Source: Arthrobacter sp. C2
GTDB taxonomy: Bacteria; Actinomycetota; Actinomycetes; Actinomycetales; Micrococcaceae
Length of the DNA: 64,000 bases
Direction of reading: 5' to 3'
Assembly: GCA_024207135.1 (NCBI GenBank)
Contig: CP042428.1
Span: 2,790,001 to 2,854,000, forward strand
Below the pieces are notes generated by a model. It searched no databases. It was not told the DNA's origin and saw only the letters and a list, made by a program, of their open reading frames with translations. Numbering within the stretch: position 1 is the stretch's first letter; every line of letters starts with the position of its first letter. The position numbers and the translations under genes are program-made. Below, in pieces: positions 20,494 through 29,624 of the stretch.

Positions 20494-22752
20494 TTATTCC
20501 CGGCCCTTGCCCTCGTCCTCGTCGGGTTCCGGCTGCTCCACCTGCGGGACCATGCCGGTGGCCGGGCGCGGCGGGGTGAGCAGCGAGGCGTAGTCGTGCT
20601 CGGAGGAGTACTGCAGGAAGGCCAGGTGCGCCTCGTAGCGGTCCAGCACGTCGTTGATGACCTGCGACTTGTCCAGGCCCATCAGGTCGTAGCCCTCGGT
20701 GCCGGTCTGCGTGAAGACTTCCAGCCGGTAGTACACGTCGACCTCGCGGGAGACGGTGCGGGCACCGAACGCCGGGACCGGGGCCTCGACCGCCGACACC
20801 TGGTAGTGGAAGTTGCGGTGGTCGTGCATGTGCACCAGCAGCGTGTGCTCGGAAATCCCCGTCTCTTCGTTCGGCGCGGTGGTCAGCTCGGCCTGGTAGC
20901 CCAGCTCGTTGAATTCTCCGGCCACTTCCTCCAGCGCCGGGTGGATGGTCCGCTCCACGTATTGGGCCACGGCCTTGTTCGACGGGTAGGCGCGCAGCTG
21001 CGCCATCCGCTGGCGCCAGGTCTTTTCCGGTGCGTTGCCGCCGTGCGCGGCCACCGAGCGGCGGCGCATCACGGTGCCTTCGCGTTCGGCCCGCTCCATC
21101 CGCAGGACCTTGGAGAAGGAGGCCATGACCAGGTAGGCGATGATCGTCACCGGCAGCGCGAAGATCAGCGTCGCGTGCTCCATGGTGGTCACCCCGCCGG
21201 CCACCAGCATCGCCACGGTGAGCACCGCGGTGAGTAGTGCCCAGAAGATGCGCAGCCACTTGGCGCCGTCCTGCGAGGGATCCGGGATGGAGGAGGAGAA
21301 GTTGGACATGACCATGGCGCCGGAGTTGGCGCTGGTCAGGTAGAAGAGCAGTCCCGAGAGCGTGGCCAGGCCAATGAGGAACGGGGCGCCGGGGAACATC
21401 TCCAGCAACGCGTACCAGCCGTGCTCGGGGCTTCTGATGGCGAGCTCGGCAAATTCGGTGTTCCCGCCCAGCACCTCGTTCATCGCGCTGTTGCCGAAGA
21501 TCGAGACGATGAGGAAGTCGCAGAGCACCGGGGCGGTGATCGCGGCAATGACGAACTCGCGCAGCGTCCGCCCGCGCGAGATGCGCGCCAGGAACATCCC
21601 GACGAACGGGCCCCAGGCCAGCCAGAAGGCCCAGAAGAACAGGGTCCAGCCGGCCATCCAGGCCGAACCGTCTTCCTCGTAGGCAAAGGTCTGCAGCGTG
21701 CGCTCGGGCAGCGTGAAAATGAAGCGCCCGATGTTTTCCACCAGCGCGGTGAGCAGGAAGGAGGTCTTGCCGGTGATCAGGATGTAGAGCATCATGGCCG
21801 CGGCCGACCAGAGATTCAGCTCGGAGACCAGCCGGATGCCCTTGTCCACCCCGGAGGTGCAGGCGGCGATGGTCATGATGACCGCCACCAGCACCAGGGC
21901 GATCTGCAGGGCCAGCCCCTCGGGGATGCCGAAGAGCCAGGAGATCCCGACATTCAGCAGCACCACGCCGATGCCCATCGAGGTGGCCACGCCGAACACC
22001 GTGCCAACCAGGGCGAAGATGTCGATGACGTCTCCCGTCGCCCCGCGCACCCGCTTGCCGAGCAGCGGATAGAGCGCCGCGCGGATCGACAGCGGCATGC
22101 CCCAGCGGTAGGCGAAGTAGCCCATGGCCATGCCCAGCAGCGCATACATGGACCAGCCGGCGATGCCGTAGTGGAACATCGTCCACACCACCGCGTCCTG
22201 CGCGGCCGCTGCGGACTGGGGGTCGGCCGAGGGCGGGGTGATGTATTGGGTGATCGGTCCGGTCACCGAGTAGAAGAGCATGTCGATGCCGACCCCGGCG
22301 GCGAAGAGCATCGCGACCCAGGTGAAGAGGTTGTACTGCGGGCGCGAATGGTCAGGGCCCAGGCGCACGCTGCCTTCCTTGGAGAAGGCGACCCAGAGGA
22401 CAAAGAGCACCACCAGGGTCACCGTCACGACGTAGAACCAGCCGAGGTTGGTCGAGATCCAGGCGACGGCCGCGGCCATGGCGGCCGCGGCGTTGTCCGG
22501 GACGATGATGGCCCAGAGGGAGAAGGCCAGGATGATGACGGCCGAGATGATGAATACGCGCCAGTTGACCTTGGGCCCGGCATACTCGATGAGTTCGGAC
22601 GGGCCCTTGCTCAGCTCGGTGCTGGTGATCGGGGCACGGTTTTCCTCGGCCGCCGGGTCCTTGCGCCGTTCGCTGACGCCGAAGCGGCTTCGCTCCACCA
22701 TGGGCTGGGGGCGCTCCGGCCCGGTGCCCTGCATGTCCTCTGGCCCGGCCAT
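20494..22752 (-). CDS. betT: BCCT-family transporter, BetT-like, with C-terminal regulatory domain
   Basis: A 752-residue choline/betaine transporter with an 85-residue hydrophilic N-terminus, 12 helices, and a C-terminal cytoplasmic domain of about 170 residues ending in an acidic EPDEDEGKGRE. Long C-termini of this kind are typical of BetT and are known to affect osmotic control. The coupling motif AAGVGIDMLFYSVTGP is of the proton-coupled BetT form, unlike the G-M-G-I-G of the BCCT protein at 6.1 kb. The signature FFWAFWLAWGPFVGMFLARISRGRT is present. AAGGAG precedes the ATG at 22752. It is divergent from an IclR gene. Choline is the first guess; betaine or dimethylglycine is possible given the neighbours, and no choline oxidase gene is in the window. 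Confidence 0.83.
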   Translation of the reverse strand: MAGPEDMQGTGPERPQPMVERSRFGVSERRKDPAAEENRAPITSTELSKGPSELIEYAGPKVNWRVFIISAVIILAFSLWAIIVPDNAAAAMAAAVAWISTNLGWFYVVTVTLVVLFVLWVAFSKEGSVRLGPDHSRPQYNLFTWVAMLFAAGVGIDMLFYSVTGPITQYITPPSADPQSAAAAQDAVVWTMFHYGIAGWSMYALLGMAMGYFAYRWGMPLSIRAALYPLLGKRVRGATGDVIDIFALVGTVFGVATSMGIGVVLLNVGISWLFGIPEGLALQIALVLVAVIMTIAACTSGVDKGIRLVSELNLWSAAAMMLYILITGKTSFLLTALVENIGRFIFTLPERTLQTFAYEEDGSAWMAGWTLFFWAFWLAWGPFVGMFLARISRGRTLREFVIAAITAPVLCDFLIVSIFGNSAMNEVLGGNTEFAELAIRSPEHGWYALLEMFPGAPFLIGLATLSGLLFYLTSANSGAMVMSNFSSSIPDPSQDGAKWLRIFWALLTAVLTVAMLVAGGVTTMEHATLIFALPVTIIAYLVMASFSKVLRMERAEREGTVMRRRSVAAHGGNAPEKTWRQRMAQLRAYPSNKAVAQYVERTIHPALEEVAGEFNELGYQAELTTAPNEETGISEHTLLVHMHDHRNFHYQVSAVEAPVPAFGARTVSREVDVYYRLEVFTQTGTEGYDLMGLDKSQVINDVLDRYEAHLAFLQYSSEHDYASLLTPPRPATGMVPQVEQPEPDEDEGKGRE

Positions 22753-23055
22753 GTGGTTCTCCTTATGTCTTGTGGACCAGGGATGCCGGAGGGTCGTCCA
22801 TGAAGTCAATAACCGCTTGTCAAACCCCTAAGGGCTGGTCGGATGGGCCGGTGCACCTGGTTGCCTTTGCTTCCTCATGTTAGGCCCACTTGACGGAGTT
22901 CAAGGGAATTTGCCGGAGTTACTTTTATCTCCGGACGTTCTTGGCCCGTTCGCGGCACGCGAGGCAGGTCGGCCTGCGCGGCCTTGCCGCTTCCACCCGG
23001 AGCACCCTCGATTCCCGGGAACAGGGGGAACGGCCACCTGCTCTAAGGTGGTGTC
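22753..23055. promoter_or_regulatory. Divergent promoter region betT/IclR with two short inverted repeats
   Basis: Two perfect inverted repeats are seen: CTTGA-n6-TCAAG at 22889-22904 and CCGGAG-n10-CTCCGG at 22913-22934. They lie between the divergent starts and are candidates for binding by the IclR protein; no other features are seen. Confidence 0.35.
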
Positions 23056-23805
23056 ATGGCCAATTCACCGAGCGGGGACTCGATGTTGGACCGCCTGGTG
23101 CGGATCCTTGATGCCTTTGACGCGCAAAACCCCACCTTGACGGTCAATGCGCTGTCGCGGCGCGCAGACGTTCCCCGGGCCACCACCTACCGACTGCTCG
23201 ATGAGTTGGTCTCCCACGGTCTGCTGGCGCGCGACAACGACGGCCAGGTGCGCTTGGGCCTGCGATTGTGGGAACTGGCCAACCGCAGCGCCTCGACCCT
23301 GGGCCTGCGCCAGGCGGCGCTTCCCTTCATGGAGGACATCAACCAGCTGGTCGGGCAGAACACCCAGCTGGCGGTGCTGCACGAGGACGACGTGCTGGTC
23401 ATCGAGCGGCTCTCGCGCCCGGGATCCGTGGTCAACCAGGCCAATGTGGCAGGCCGCATGCCGGTCCACCTCACGTCCATGGGCATGGCGCTGCTGGCCT
23501 ACTCCCCCGCCAACGTGCTGGAGGGCTACCTTGAGCGGCACGGGGACGCCATGCTGGCCAGGCACCCGAAGCTGCGTCACGAGCTGGCCGAAATCCGGCG
23601 GATTGGCTACGCCACCTTCGATGGGTTCATCGACCCGGAGTCCACCGGGGCAGCCGCACCGATCCTCGATGCCCGCGGCCATGCGCTGGCCGTGCTGGCC
23701 GTGGTGCTCCCGCGCGGTTCGGACCTTTTGCCGGCCGCGGTCATGGCCCTGCAAACCGCGACCAGAGGCATCGCCCGGGCCTTGGGTCCGGGTGCGGACG
23801 GGTGA
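23056..23805 (+). CDS. IclR-family regulator
   Basis: A 249-residue IclR protein: winged helix in residues 10-70 (LTVNALSRRADVPRATTYRLLDELVSHG as the recognition region) and a C-terminal effector domain with LGLRQAALPFMEDINQLVGQNTQLAVL and the late FDGFIDPESTGAAAPILD segment. It is divergent from betT and followed after 87 bp by the PIG-L hydrolase gene, so either could be its target. AAGGTGGT precedes the ATG. Effector unknown. It resembles the IclR at 28.7 kb more than the pca regulator at 2.1 kb, sharing the LRLWELANR-x-LGLR region. Confidence 0.85.
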   Translation: MANSPSGDSMLDRLVRILDAFDAQNPTLTVNALSRRADVPRATTYRLLDELVSHGLLARDNDGQVRLGLRLWELANRSASTLGLRQAALPFMEDINQLVGQNTQLAVLHEDDVLVIERLSRPGSVVNQANVAGRMPVHLTSMGMALLAYSPANVLEGYLERHGDAMLARHPKLRHELAEIRRIGYATFDGFIDPESTGAAAPILDARGHALAVLAVVLPRGSDLLPAAVMALQTATRGIARALGPGADG

Positions 23806-23892
23806 CCGTCCCATCATGACCGACTGAACACCGAACGGAGGCCATGCCATGACGATCGCCCGCGCGATGCGCCAAGCCCCTACACTCAAGGA

Positions 23893-24654
23893 ATGGGCAA
23901 TGATTCCGTGGTTCCGGTAACTCTCGAACCGGTTGGACCGCTTCCGATTTTGGACGATTCAGCCATCGAACGCGTGCTTTGCGTGGTGGCGCACCCCGAC
24001 GACATGGAATACGGCGCCTCGGCCGTCGTGGCCGAGTGGACTTCCAGGGGCATCGAGGTGGGCTATCTCGTGCTGACCTCGGGCGAATCAGGGATACGGA
24101 ATCTGGCCCCGGCCGTCGCGGGTCCCCTGCGCGCCGAAGAGCAAAGGCGCGCTTGCGAAATCGTGGGGGTTGCCGATCTGACTATCCTGGATTTTCCCGA
24201 TGGGCTGCTGGAACCCGGGCTTGCGCTGAGGGAGCGAATAGCCCGCCACATCCGCCGCTTCAAACCCGATGTGGTCATGACCATGACCTGGGACCTGGAA
24301 ACCCTGTGGGGGATCAACCACGTGGACCACAGGGTCGCGGGGCTTGCTGTCGTGGACGCAATCCGTGACGCCGACAACCCATGGCTGTTTCGCACCACCG
24401 GCGAAGAGGCGGGGAATGAACCATGGGCCGTCTCGTTGTTGTTGGTCACCGAATCCCGAGACACCCACGCCATACCCGTCGGCAAGCAGTCGGTGGACCT
24501 CGCAGTCGCCTCGCTCAACGCGCACAAAGCCTACCTTGCCGCCCTGCCGGATCATCCGCCGCCCGAAGAACTCGTCTCCTCGATCCTGGGCCGGACCGGC
24601 AAGGCGGCCGAGAGGGACCATGCGTTGGGTGTTCGGGCCATCAGGATGGGTTGA
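23893..24654 (+). CDS. PIG-L (LmbE) family zinc deacetylase/amidase
   Basis: A 253-residue PIG-L protein. Zinc ligands and base lie in AHPDDMEYGASAV near residues 36-48 (His and Asp-Asp) and in WGINHVDHRVAG near residue 145. The family removes acyl groups from amino sugars and thiol conjugates; actinobacterial members include MshB and mycothiol S-conjugate amidase, but this short form lacks clear marks of either. ATG at 23893 is chosen although AAGGA lies directly against it; GTG at 23908 is an in-frame alternative with better spacing problems of its own. It follows an IclR regulator. Substrate not predictable. Confidence 0.8.
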   Translation: MGNDSVVPVTLEPVGPLPILDDSAIERVLCVVAHPDDMEYGASAVVAEWTSRGIEVGYLVLTSGESGIRNLAPAVAGPLRAEEQRRACEIVGVADLTILDFPDGLLEPGLALRERIARHIRRFKPDVVMTMTWDLETLWGINHVDHRVAGLAVVDAIRDADNPWLFRTTGEEAGNEPWAVSLLLVTESRDTHAIPVGKQSVDLAVASLNAHKAYLAALPDHPPPEELVSSILGRTGKAAERDHALGVRAIRMG

Positions 24655-24875
24655 CCTCCAGCGGCGCCGCGGACGCCTGGCCTGCATTTTCAGGAACGCT
24701 GGACGGCGGATGCCCGGCCCTGGTCCCAAGCCGTGGGCCCTCAGGATCCGTCCCCAGGTCTTTCCCGTGGAGAACCTGCGGGACGCCGCTGCCCCGCTAA
24801 TTTCACCCCGAGGCAGAAATCCCAGGCAAGCACCCGGGCGATTTCCCCTCCGCAAAGCATCCTGCCCGACCGGCC

Positions 24876-25766
24876 TCACGTCCATTGGGCGTGCAGGGCG
24901 GCCAGCGCTTCCGACACCATGGCGCTACGGCTGACGCCCGTGGGCACCGCAGCCACCAGCGAGTTGGCCTGGGTTTCATCGGAGAGGGAACGGAACACCA
25001 GCGGGCGGTCCTCCATGCTGTTCTCGGTCGGTTGCATCAGCAGCGAGTATGCCAGTCCCCGGCCCACCACAGAATGGATGGAGGGCACGTTGGCCAAGAG
25101 CCAGCCGACATTTGCCGTGACGCCATGGCGCTGGAATTCTGCAAGCGTATGCTGCAGCGCCGGTTCCAGGTTCAGGAAGGCCGCCGGGTACCGGGCAAGG
25201 TGGGCAAAGCCGATCTCTTCGAATTCAGCCAGCGGATGCGAGGGGCTCACCACGACCTTGCGGTGGAACTCCTGGAGCAGTTCCATCGTGCAATCCTGAC
25301 CGAACTGGGTCTCGTAGCCAATGGACAGCTGCGTGCGCCCGGCGAACAAGGCCTCGTGGATCTCGGGGCCGCTGCCCTCGACGAACGCCAGGTGCACCCC
25401 GGGGTGGCGAGCGCAGAACCAGTCAATGAGATGCGGGACGACGTGGACCGCCAGTGTCGTGAAAACCCCGATGCTCAGCCGCCCGGACAGCCCGGTGTGT
25501 GCATTGGAGACGGCGTCGCGCAGCCGTTCCACCTGGTCGGCAATGAATCGCGCGCGCGTGGCAACCTCTTGTCCCTCGGCCGTCAGCGCAATGCCGCGTC
25601 CGCGTTGCCGCATAGCGAGAGTGACACCGAGGGAGTGTTCCAGTTGTCCAAGCGCCAGGCTCACGGCCCCTTGGCTGACGTGGCAAAGACGGGCTGCGCT
25701 GGTTACCGATTGGGTTTCCGCGATTGCCGCGAAGTATTCGAGTTGGCGCAGCGTTATTTCACTCAT
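24876..25766 (-). CDS. LysR-type regulator
   Basis: A 296-residue LysR protein. The helix-turn-helix is MSEITLRQLEYFAAIAETQSV followed by ARLCHVSQGAVSLALGQLE. The effector domain begins near residue 90. AAGGAG precedes the ATG at 25766. It is divergent from the metallo-beta-lactamase-fold gene, with CTATTCTAGCTAG near 25792-25804 in the 158-bp gap as a possible site. It probably controls the hydrolase and the MHS transporter after it. Confidence 0.85.
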   Translation of the reverse strand: MSEITLRQLEYFAAIAETQSVTSAARLCHVSQGAVSLALGQLEHSLGVTLAMRQRGRGIALTAEGQEVATRARFIADQVERLRDAVSNAHTGLSGRLSIGVFTTLAVHVVPHLIDWFCARHPGVHLAFVEGSGPEIHEALFAGRTQLSIGYETQFGQDCTMELLQEFHRKVVVSPSHPLAEFEEIGFAHLARYPAAFLNLEPALQHTLAEFQRHGVTANVGWLLANVPSIHSVVGRGLAYSLLMQPTENSMEDRPLVFRSLSDETQANSLVAAVPTGVSRSAMVSEALAALHAQWT

Positions 25767-25924
25767 TAGTTCTCCTTATGACCGTGTGCAACTATTCTAG
25801 CTAGGCAAATGTGATGAACGACACCAAGATGGAATCAAGCAATAAGTCGGCACACGAGCCTCCAACAGTGAGCCCTGCGTCCCGACTTCTTCATCCCACC
25901 CGCCGGAAAGCGAGAATCTCCGCC

Positions 25925-26995
25925 ATGACCGATGCCAGCCCGTCCCCGATGATTCCCTATGTGGTCACCCTCGGCACCGCGGGAGGTCCCCGCTGGTGGA
26001 AGGACCACGAGGGTACACCGAGGTTCGGCATTGCCACGGCCGTGGTGGTCGGCGAAGCCTGGTACCTGGTCGATTGCGGCCAGGGTGCCGGTCGCCAGGC
26101 GAATGCAGCCGGATTGTCGATGTCGAACCTCGGCGGCATCTTCATCACCCACATGCACTCCGACCACACCGTCGATCTGCCCTCTTTGCTGCTCTTCGGT
26201 GCGTTCGAACTCAAAAACAGCCCCCGCGGACCGATTCCCGTCGTGGGGCCGGGCGACCGCGGCAAGTTGCCGCCGCTCTCCCCCCGGGCCACTGCCACCC
26301 CGAATCCGATTGCCCCGCATCGCCCGACGCCCGGCGTCGAGGGCCTGGTGTCAGGCATCCTTTCGGCCTACGCGACCGACTGCAACGACCGGATCTTCGA
26401 CTCCCTCGCGGTTTCCCCCGCGTTGCAGTTCGATCCGCGAGAGATCCAGCTACCCGGGGGAATCGGGTTTGACCCCGACACCGACGTCGCCCCGGACATG
26501 GAACCCATCGAAGTCTTCCGGGACGGAAACGTCACCGTGACGGCCATTCTGGTCTCCCACCATCCCACCGCCCCGGCCTATGCCTTCCGTTTCGAGACCG
26601 TTGGCGGATCCGTGACCATTTCCGGGGACACCGCCCCCTGCACCAACATGGTTCGCCTTGCCCAGGGCACCGACCTGTTGCTGCACGAGGCCATCAACCT
26701 GGAAATCTTGGCAGCGCAGTACTCCGACGCGCAGATGTTGCAGGCAACCATGGACCACCACCGCCGCGCACACACCACGGCGGCGGAAGCCGGCCAAATC
26801 GCCAGCGATGCCGGCGTATCCCATTTGGCATTGCACCACCTGGTGCCGAGCTATTCACCGCCGGAAGCCTGGGAAGAGGCTCGTACAACATTTGTCGGAC
26901 CCCTCTCGATCCCCGACGACCTGGAAGTCATTCCCTTCGGCCCCGCCGCCCGCGTCGCCGCCCGATTGTCTTCCGCCAGCGCGACCAGTCGCTGA
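25925..26995 (+). CDS. Metallo-beta-lactamase-fold hydrolase (RNase Z/arylsulfatase-like), substrate unknown
   Basis: About 356 residues with the metallo-beta-lactamase fold. Metal motifs: ITHMHSDHTVDLP (H-x-H-x-D-H, near residue 75), a later ILVSHHPTAP, SGDTAPCTNM with the bridging aspartate, and LALHHLVPSYSPP. The order and the SGDT motif fit the RNase Z / alkylsulfatase-like branch that includes many small-molecule hydrolases and lactonases. The start at 25925 fits the fold (strand begins at MIPYVVTLGTAGGP); an ATG at 25811 would add 38 unlike residues, and 25943 is another option. The MHS transporter follows 32 bp later, so the pair likely imports and hydrolyses one ester, lactone or sulfate. 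Confidence 0.75.
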   Translation: MTDASPSPMIPYVVTLGTAGGPRWWKDHEGTPRFGIATAVVVGEAWYLVDCGQGAGRQANAAGLSMSNLGGIFITHMHSDHTVDLPSLLLFGAFELKNSPRGPIPVVGPGDRGKLPPLSPRATATPNPIAPHRPTPGVEGLVSGILSAYATDCNDRIFDSLAVSPALQFDPREIQLPGGIGFDPDTDVAPDMEPIEVFRDGNVTVTAILVSHHPTAPAYAFRFETVGGSVTISGDTAPCTNMVRLAQGTDLLLHEAINLEILAAQYSDAQMLQATMDHHRRAHTTAAEAGQIASDAGVSHLALHHLVPSYSPPEAWEEARTTFVGPLSIPDDLEVIPFGPAARVAARLSSASATSR

Positions 26996-27027
26996 CATCC
27001 AATTTCGAGCACTGAAAGGACCACGCC

Positions 27028-28452
27028 ATGAGCCACAGCAGTACTGCCGATCCGGCAAGCCCAGCACCGGAAGGAAAGGTCTATCACGCCAGTCCGAAGG
27101 AGATGCGCAGGATCCTGTTTTCCAGCTTCCTCGGCACGGCGGTCGAGTACTACGACTTCATTCTCTACGCCACGGCCGCAGGCATCGTGTTCAATCAAGT
27201 GTTCTTTGCGGACCTGGACCCGAACGTTGCGCTTTTTGTTTCCTTCGGCACCCTGGCGGTCGGCTACATTGCCCGGCCGCTGGGCGCGTTCCTCTTCGGC
27301 AACCTTGGAGACAAGATCGGACGCAAGGCCATCTTGATCACCACCGTCCTGGCCATGGGCATCGCGTCCACGCTGATCGGCCTGCTGCCGACCACCGCAC
27401 AGATCGGGGTCTGGGCACCCATCTTGCTGGTCTCCCTGCGCGTCTTCCAGGGCCTTGCCGTGGGCGGGGAATGGGGCGGGGCCATGCTGCTTGCCTTTGA
27501 GAACTCCAAGAAGGAATCGCGCGGCTTCGCTTCCGCCTTCGCCTATATGGGGGCACCGGCCGGAACCATCCTTGGCACGCTGATCCTTTCGGCGATGTCC
27601 ACCCTGCCCAAGGCACAGTTCTTGGCCTGGGGCTGGCGTGTACCGTTCGTCTTCTCTGCCGTGCTCATGATGCTGGCCATCTTCATCCGAATGAAGGTCT
27701 CCGAATCCCGTGTCTTTACCGAGGTTTCCGAGTCCTCCGAGAAGGCCAAGAAGCGCATTCCCATTGCGGAACTTTTCCGCCATCACCGCAAGCCACTTCT
27801 GATCGCCATGGTTTCCGGGCTTTCCGGCCAGATGGCACAGGGACTCATGGGCGCCTGGGCGATCTCCTTCGCCGTGCAGCAAGCCATCCTGGCACAGACC
27901 GAGGTGCTGAACATCAAGGCCATCGGCGGCATCTTCACTGTCTTGGCCATCATCGTTGCCTCAAAGCTCAGTGACCGCTTGGGCCGCCGGAAAATCCTGA
28001 TCTGGGGCAACATCGGCGCCATCGTCCTTGCCTTCCCCGTCATGGCGCTGCTCGACATGGGCAACACGGTTGCCTTCATGCTGGCCATCGTGCTCGGCTT
28101 GAGCCTGGTCCAGGGCTTCACCTCCGGCCCGTACGGGGCGTTTGCCGGTGAGCTTTTCCCGACTTCGGTAAGGTACTCGGGAACTTCGATCGGTTACCAG
28201 ATGGCTTCGACACTGGGCGCCGGATTCACGCCCATGATCGCCACCGCCCTGGTCATCGCCGGCGGCGGGGACCTGTGGCTGGTGGCGCTGCTGTGGATGT
28301 CGTTCTCGACAATGTCCCTCATTGCCCTGCTCTATGCCAAGGACCGCTCCGGTTCAGATATCCAAAACCTTGATGCGGACGTGGGTGAGGCCGCGTCGAG
28401 CGCAGTCTCCGGGCACGCACACAAGGGATTCAGCGCAGCCGTTCGAAACTAG
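27028..28452 (+). CDS. MFS transporter, metabolite:H+ symporter (MHS) family
   Basis: A 474-residue 12-helix permease. MHS marks are GTAVEYYDFILYATAAGIVFN, GNLGDKIGRK and GGEWGGAMLLAFENS. It is closely similar in layout to the MHS protein at 31.0 kb. GAAAGGA lies 10 bases before the ATG. It is probably cotranscribed with the metallo-hydrolase and controlled by the divergent LysR. Substrate unknown; an aromatic or dicarboxylic acid is likely from the family. Confidence 0.87.
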   Translation: MSHSSTADPASPAPEGKVYHASPKEMRRILFSSFLGTAVEYYDFILYATAAGIVFNQVFFADLDPNVALFVSFGTLAVGYIARPLGAFLFGNLGDKIGRKAILITTVLAMGIASTLIGLLPTTAQIGVWAPILLVSLRVFQGLAVGGEWGGAMLLAFENSKKESRGFASAFAYMGAPAGTILGTLILSAMSTLPKAQFLAWGWRVPFVFSAVLMMLAIFIRMKVSESRVFTEVSESSEKAKKRIPIAELFRHHRKPLLIAMVSGLSGQMAQGLMGAWAISFAVQQAILAQTEVLNIKAIGGIFTVLAIIVASKLSDRLGRRKILIWGNIGAIVLAFPVMALLDMGNTVAFMLAIVLGLSLVQGFTSGPYGAFAGELFPTSVRYSGTSIGYQMASTLGAGFTPMIATALVIAGGGDLWLVALLWMSFSTMSLIALLYAKDRSGSDIQNLDADVGEAASSAVSGHAHKGFSAAVRN

Positions 28453-28549
28453 AGCACCTGGAAACGAGGGTGCGACCGGCCGGCCATGGTGCGCGGCTAT
28501 GCCGAGCACAGATCCCCCGCGGGGGCGGGGAGCTTCCAGCCCGGTAAAT

Positions 28550-28586
28550 CAGATTAGGGGGCCCGTTATGCGGGCCCCCTAATCTG
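28550..28586. terminator. Perfect 16-bp hairpin after the MHS gene
   Basis: CAGATTAGGGGGCCCG at 28550-28565 pairs perfectly with its complement at 28571-28586 around the loop TTATG. It sits between convergent genes, so it is most likely a bidirectional terminator, although no T-tract follows. Confidence 0.6.
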
Positions 28587-28728
28587 ACGTTGAGCCTGGG
28601 CGGCATAGCGGGTCGCCACCACGGCGCGCTGCCCCTGCACTCCGTGGTCGACGGCCCACTTCAGGTTCGCCGGCACCAGCCTCATTTCCCATGGCAGACA
28701 GTCACTGCTGCAGAACCTGCGTCTTCAG

Positions 28729-29502
28729 CTACGAGGACTCCCCGACATAGGCGCTTCTCATGCCGTCGGCGATCTTCCGGGCCGTCGGTCGCAAGACATT
28801 CAGCAAACGCTCGAGATGAAATTCTTCCGACGGGACAACGACCGCGAGTGAAGCAGCGGCCGTGGCAAACGGGTCCATGATTGGTACGGCCACCGCGGTG
28901 GCATCGGGATGGACATAGCCCCGGGTTACCGCATATCCGTCCCGCCGGACATCCCCGAGTATCCGTCGCAATGCCTGTGCACTTGGCCGCGGTGCCGGAA
29001 ACTGTATGTCGAGCTGCGTTTTCAATGCATTTTCAACGGTATTTGGATCGCTGTGCGCAAGGAGGACCAATCCACTCGAGGTCGCGTGGAAGGGCATGGT
29101 GCCTCCCACGATGGTGAGGTTGATGACCGACTGGCGGGCCGAAAGGCGCTCCAGATACAGGACCTCGTTCCCTTTCAGAATGCCAAGCTGCGTATGCTGG
29201 CGAATCCTTGCCTGTACATCCTGGAGGTACGGCATCGCGACCTCTCGCAATCCCAGGGCACCCGGGGTTCTATTGGCCAACTCCCAGAGCCGCAGCCCGA
29301 TGCGATAGCGACGACTGGGGAGCTTTTCCAGCAGACCAAGTGCGGTCATCTCACTCACAAGTCGATAAGCGCTGGAGCTGGCCATTCCCGAGCGATTGGT
29401 GATCTGGGTCAGGCTGAGGTCCCGTGTTCCTTGGTCGAAGGCCTCAAGGACCCTCACACTCCGACTCATCGCGGATTCACCTTTTGACTCCTTCGCCATC
29501 AT
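28729..29502 (-). CDS. IclR-family regulator divergent from the P450 operon
   Basis: A 257-residue IclR protein: winged helix near residues 8-68 (LSLTQITNRSGMASSSAYRLVSEM) and effector domain with LGILKGNEVLYLERLSARQSVINL. The start ATGATG at 29502 has AAGGGG in front; an upstream in-frame start at 29538 has none. It is divergent from the P450 gene with 122 bp between the starts. That gap holds CGCAT-C-ATGCG at 29545-29555, a candidate operator. It probably responds to a methoxylated aromatic acid or phenol used by the P450. Confidence 0.85.
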   Translation of the reverse strand: MMAKESKGESAMSRSVRVLEAFDQGTRDLSLTQITNRSGMASSSAYRLVSEMTALGLLEKLPSRRYRIGLRLWELANRTPGALGLREVAMPYLQDVQARIRQHTQLGILKGNEVLYLERLSARQSVINLTIVGGTMPFHATSSGLVLLAHSDPNTVENALKTQLDIQFPAPRPSAQALRRILGDVRRDGYAVTRGYVHPDATAVAVPIMDPFATAAASLAVVVPSEEFHLERLLNVLRPTARKIADGMRSAYVGESS

Positions 29503-29544
29503 TGCCCCTTCATCTGGATTGACCCCCTGCCAAAACATTTTTTG

Positions 29545-29555
29545 CGCATCATGCG
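29545..29555. promoter_or_regulatory. Short palindrome in the IclR/P450 divergent promoter
   Basis: CGCAT-C-ATGCG, perfect over 11 bp, in an AT-richer setting midway between divergent starts. Short enough to occur by chance. Confidence 0.3.
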
Positions 29556-29624
29556 AATTTCACAATCCTTGCATGTAATTCAGATCATAGTTGTCATTCA
29601 GGAAGCAGACCCGAGGAACGAGGA

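Noticed and set aside
28550-28586. The perfect 16-bp hairpin as a transposon end or repeat element
   Set aside because: No second copy was noticed, no target duplication and no transposase; a terminator between convergent genes is simpler.
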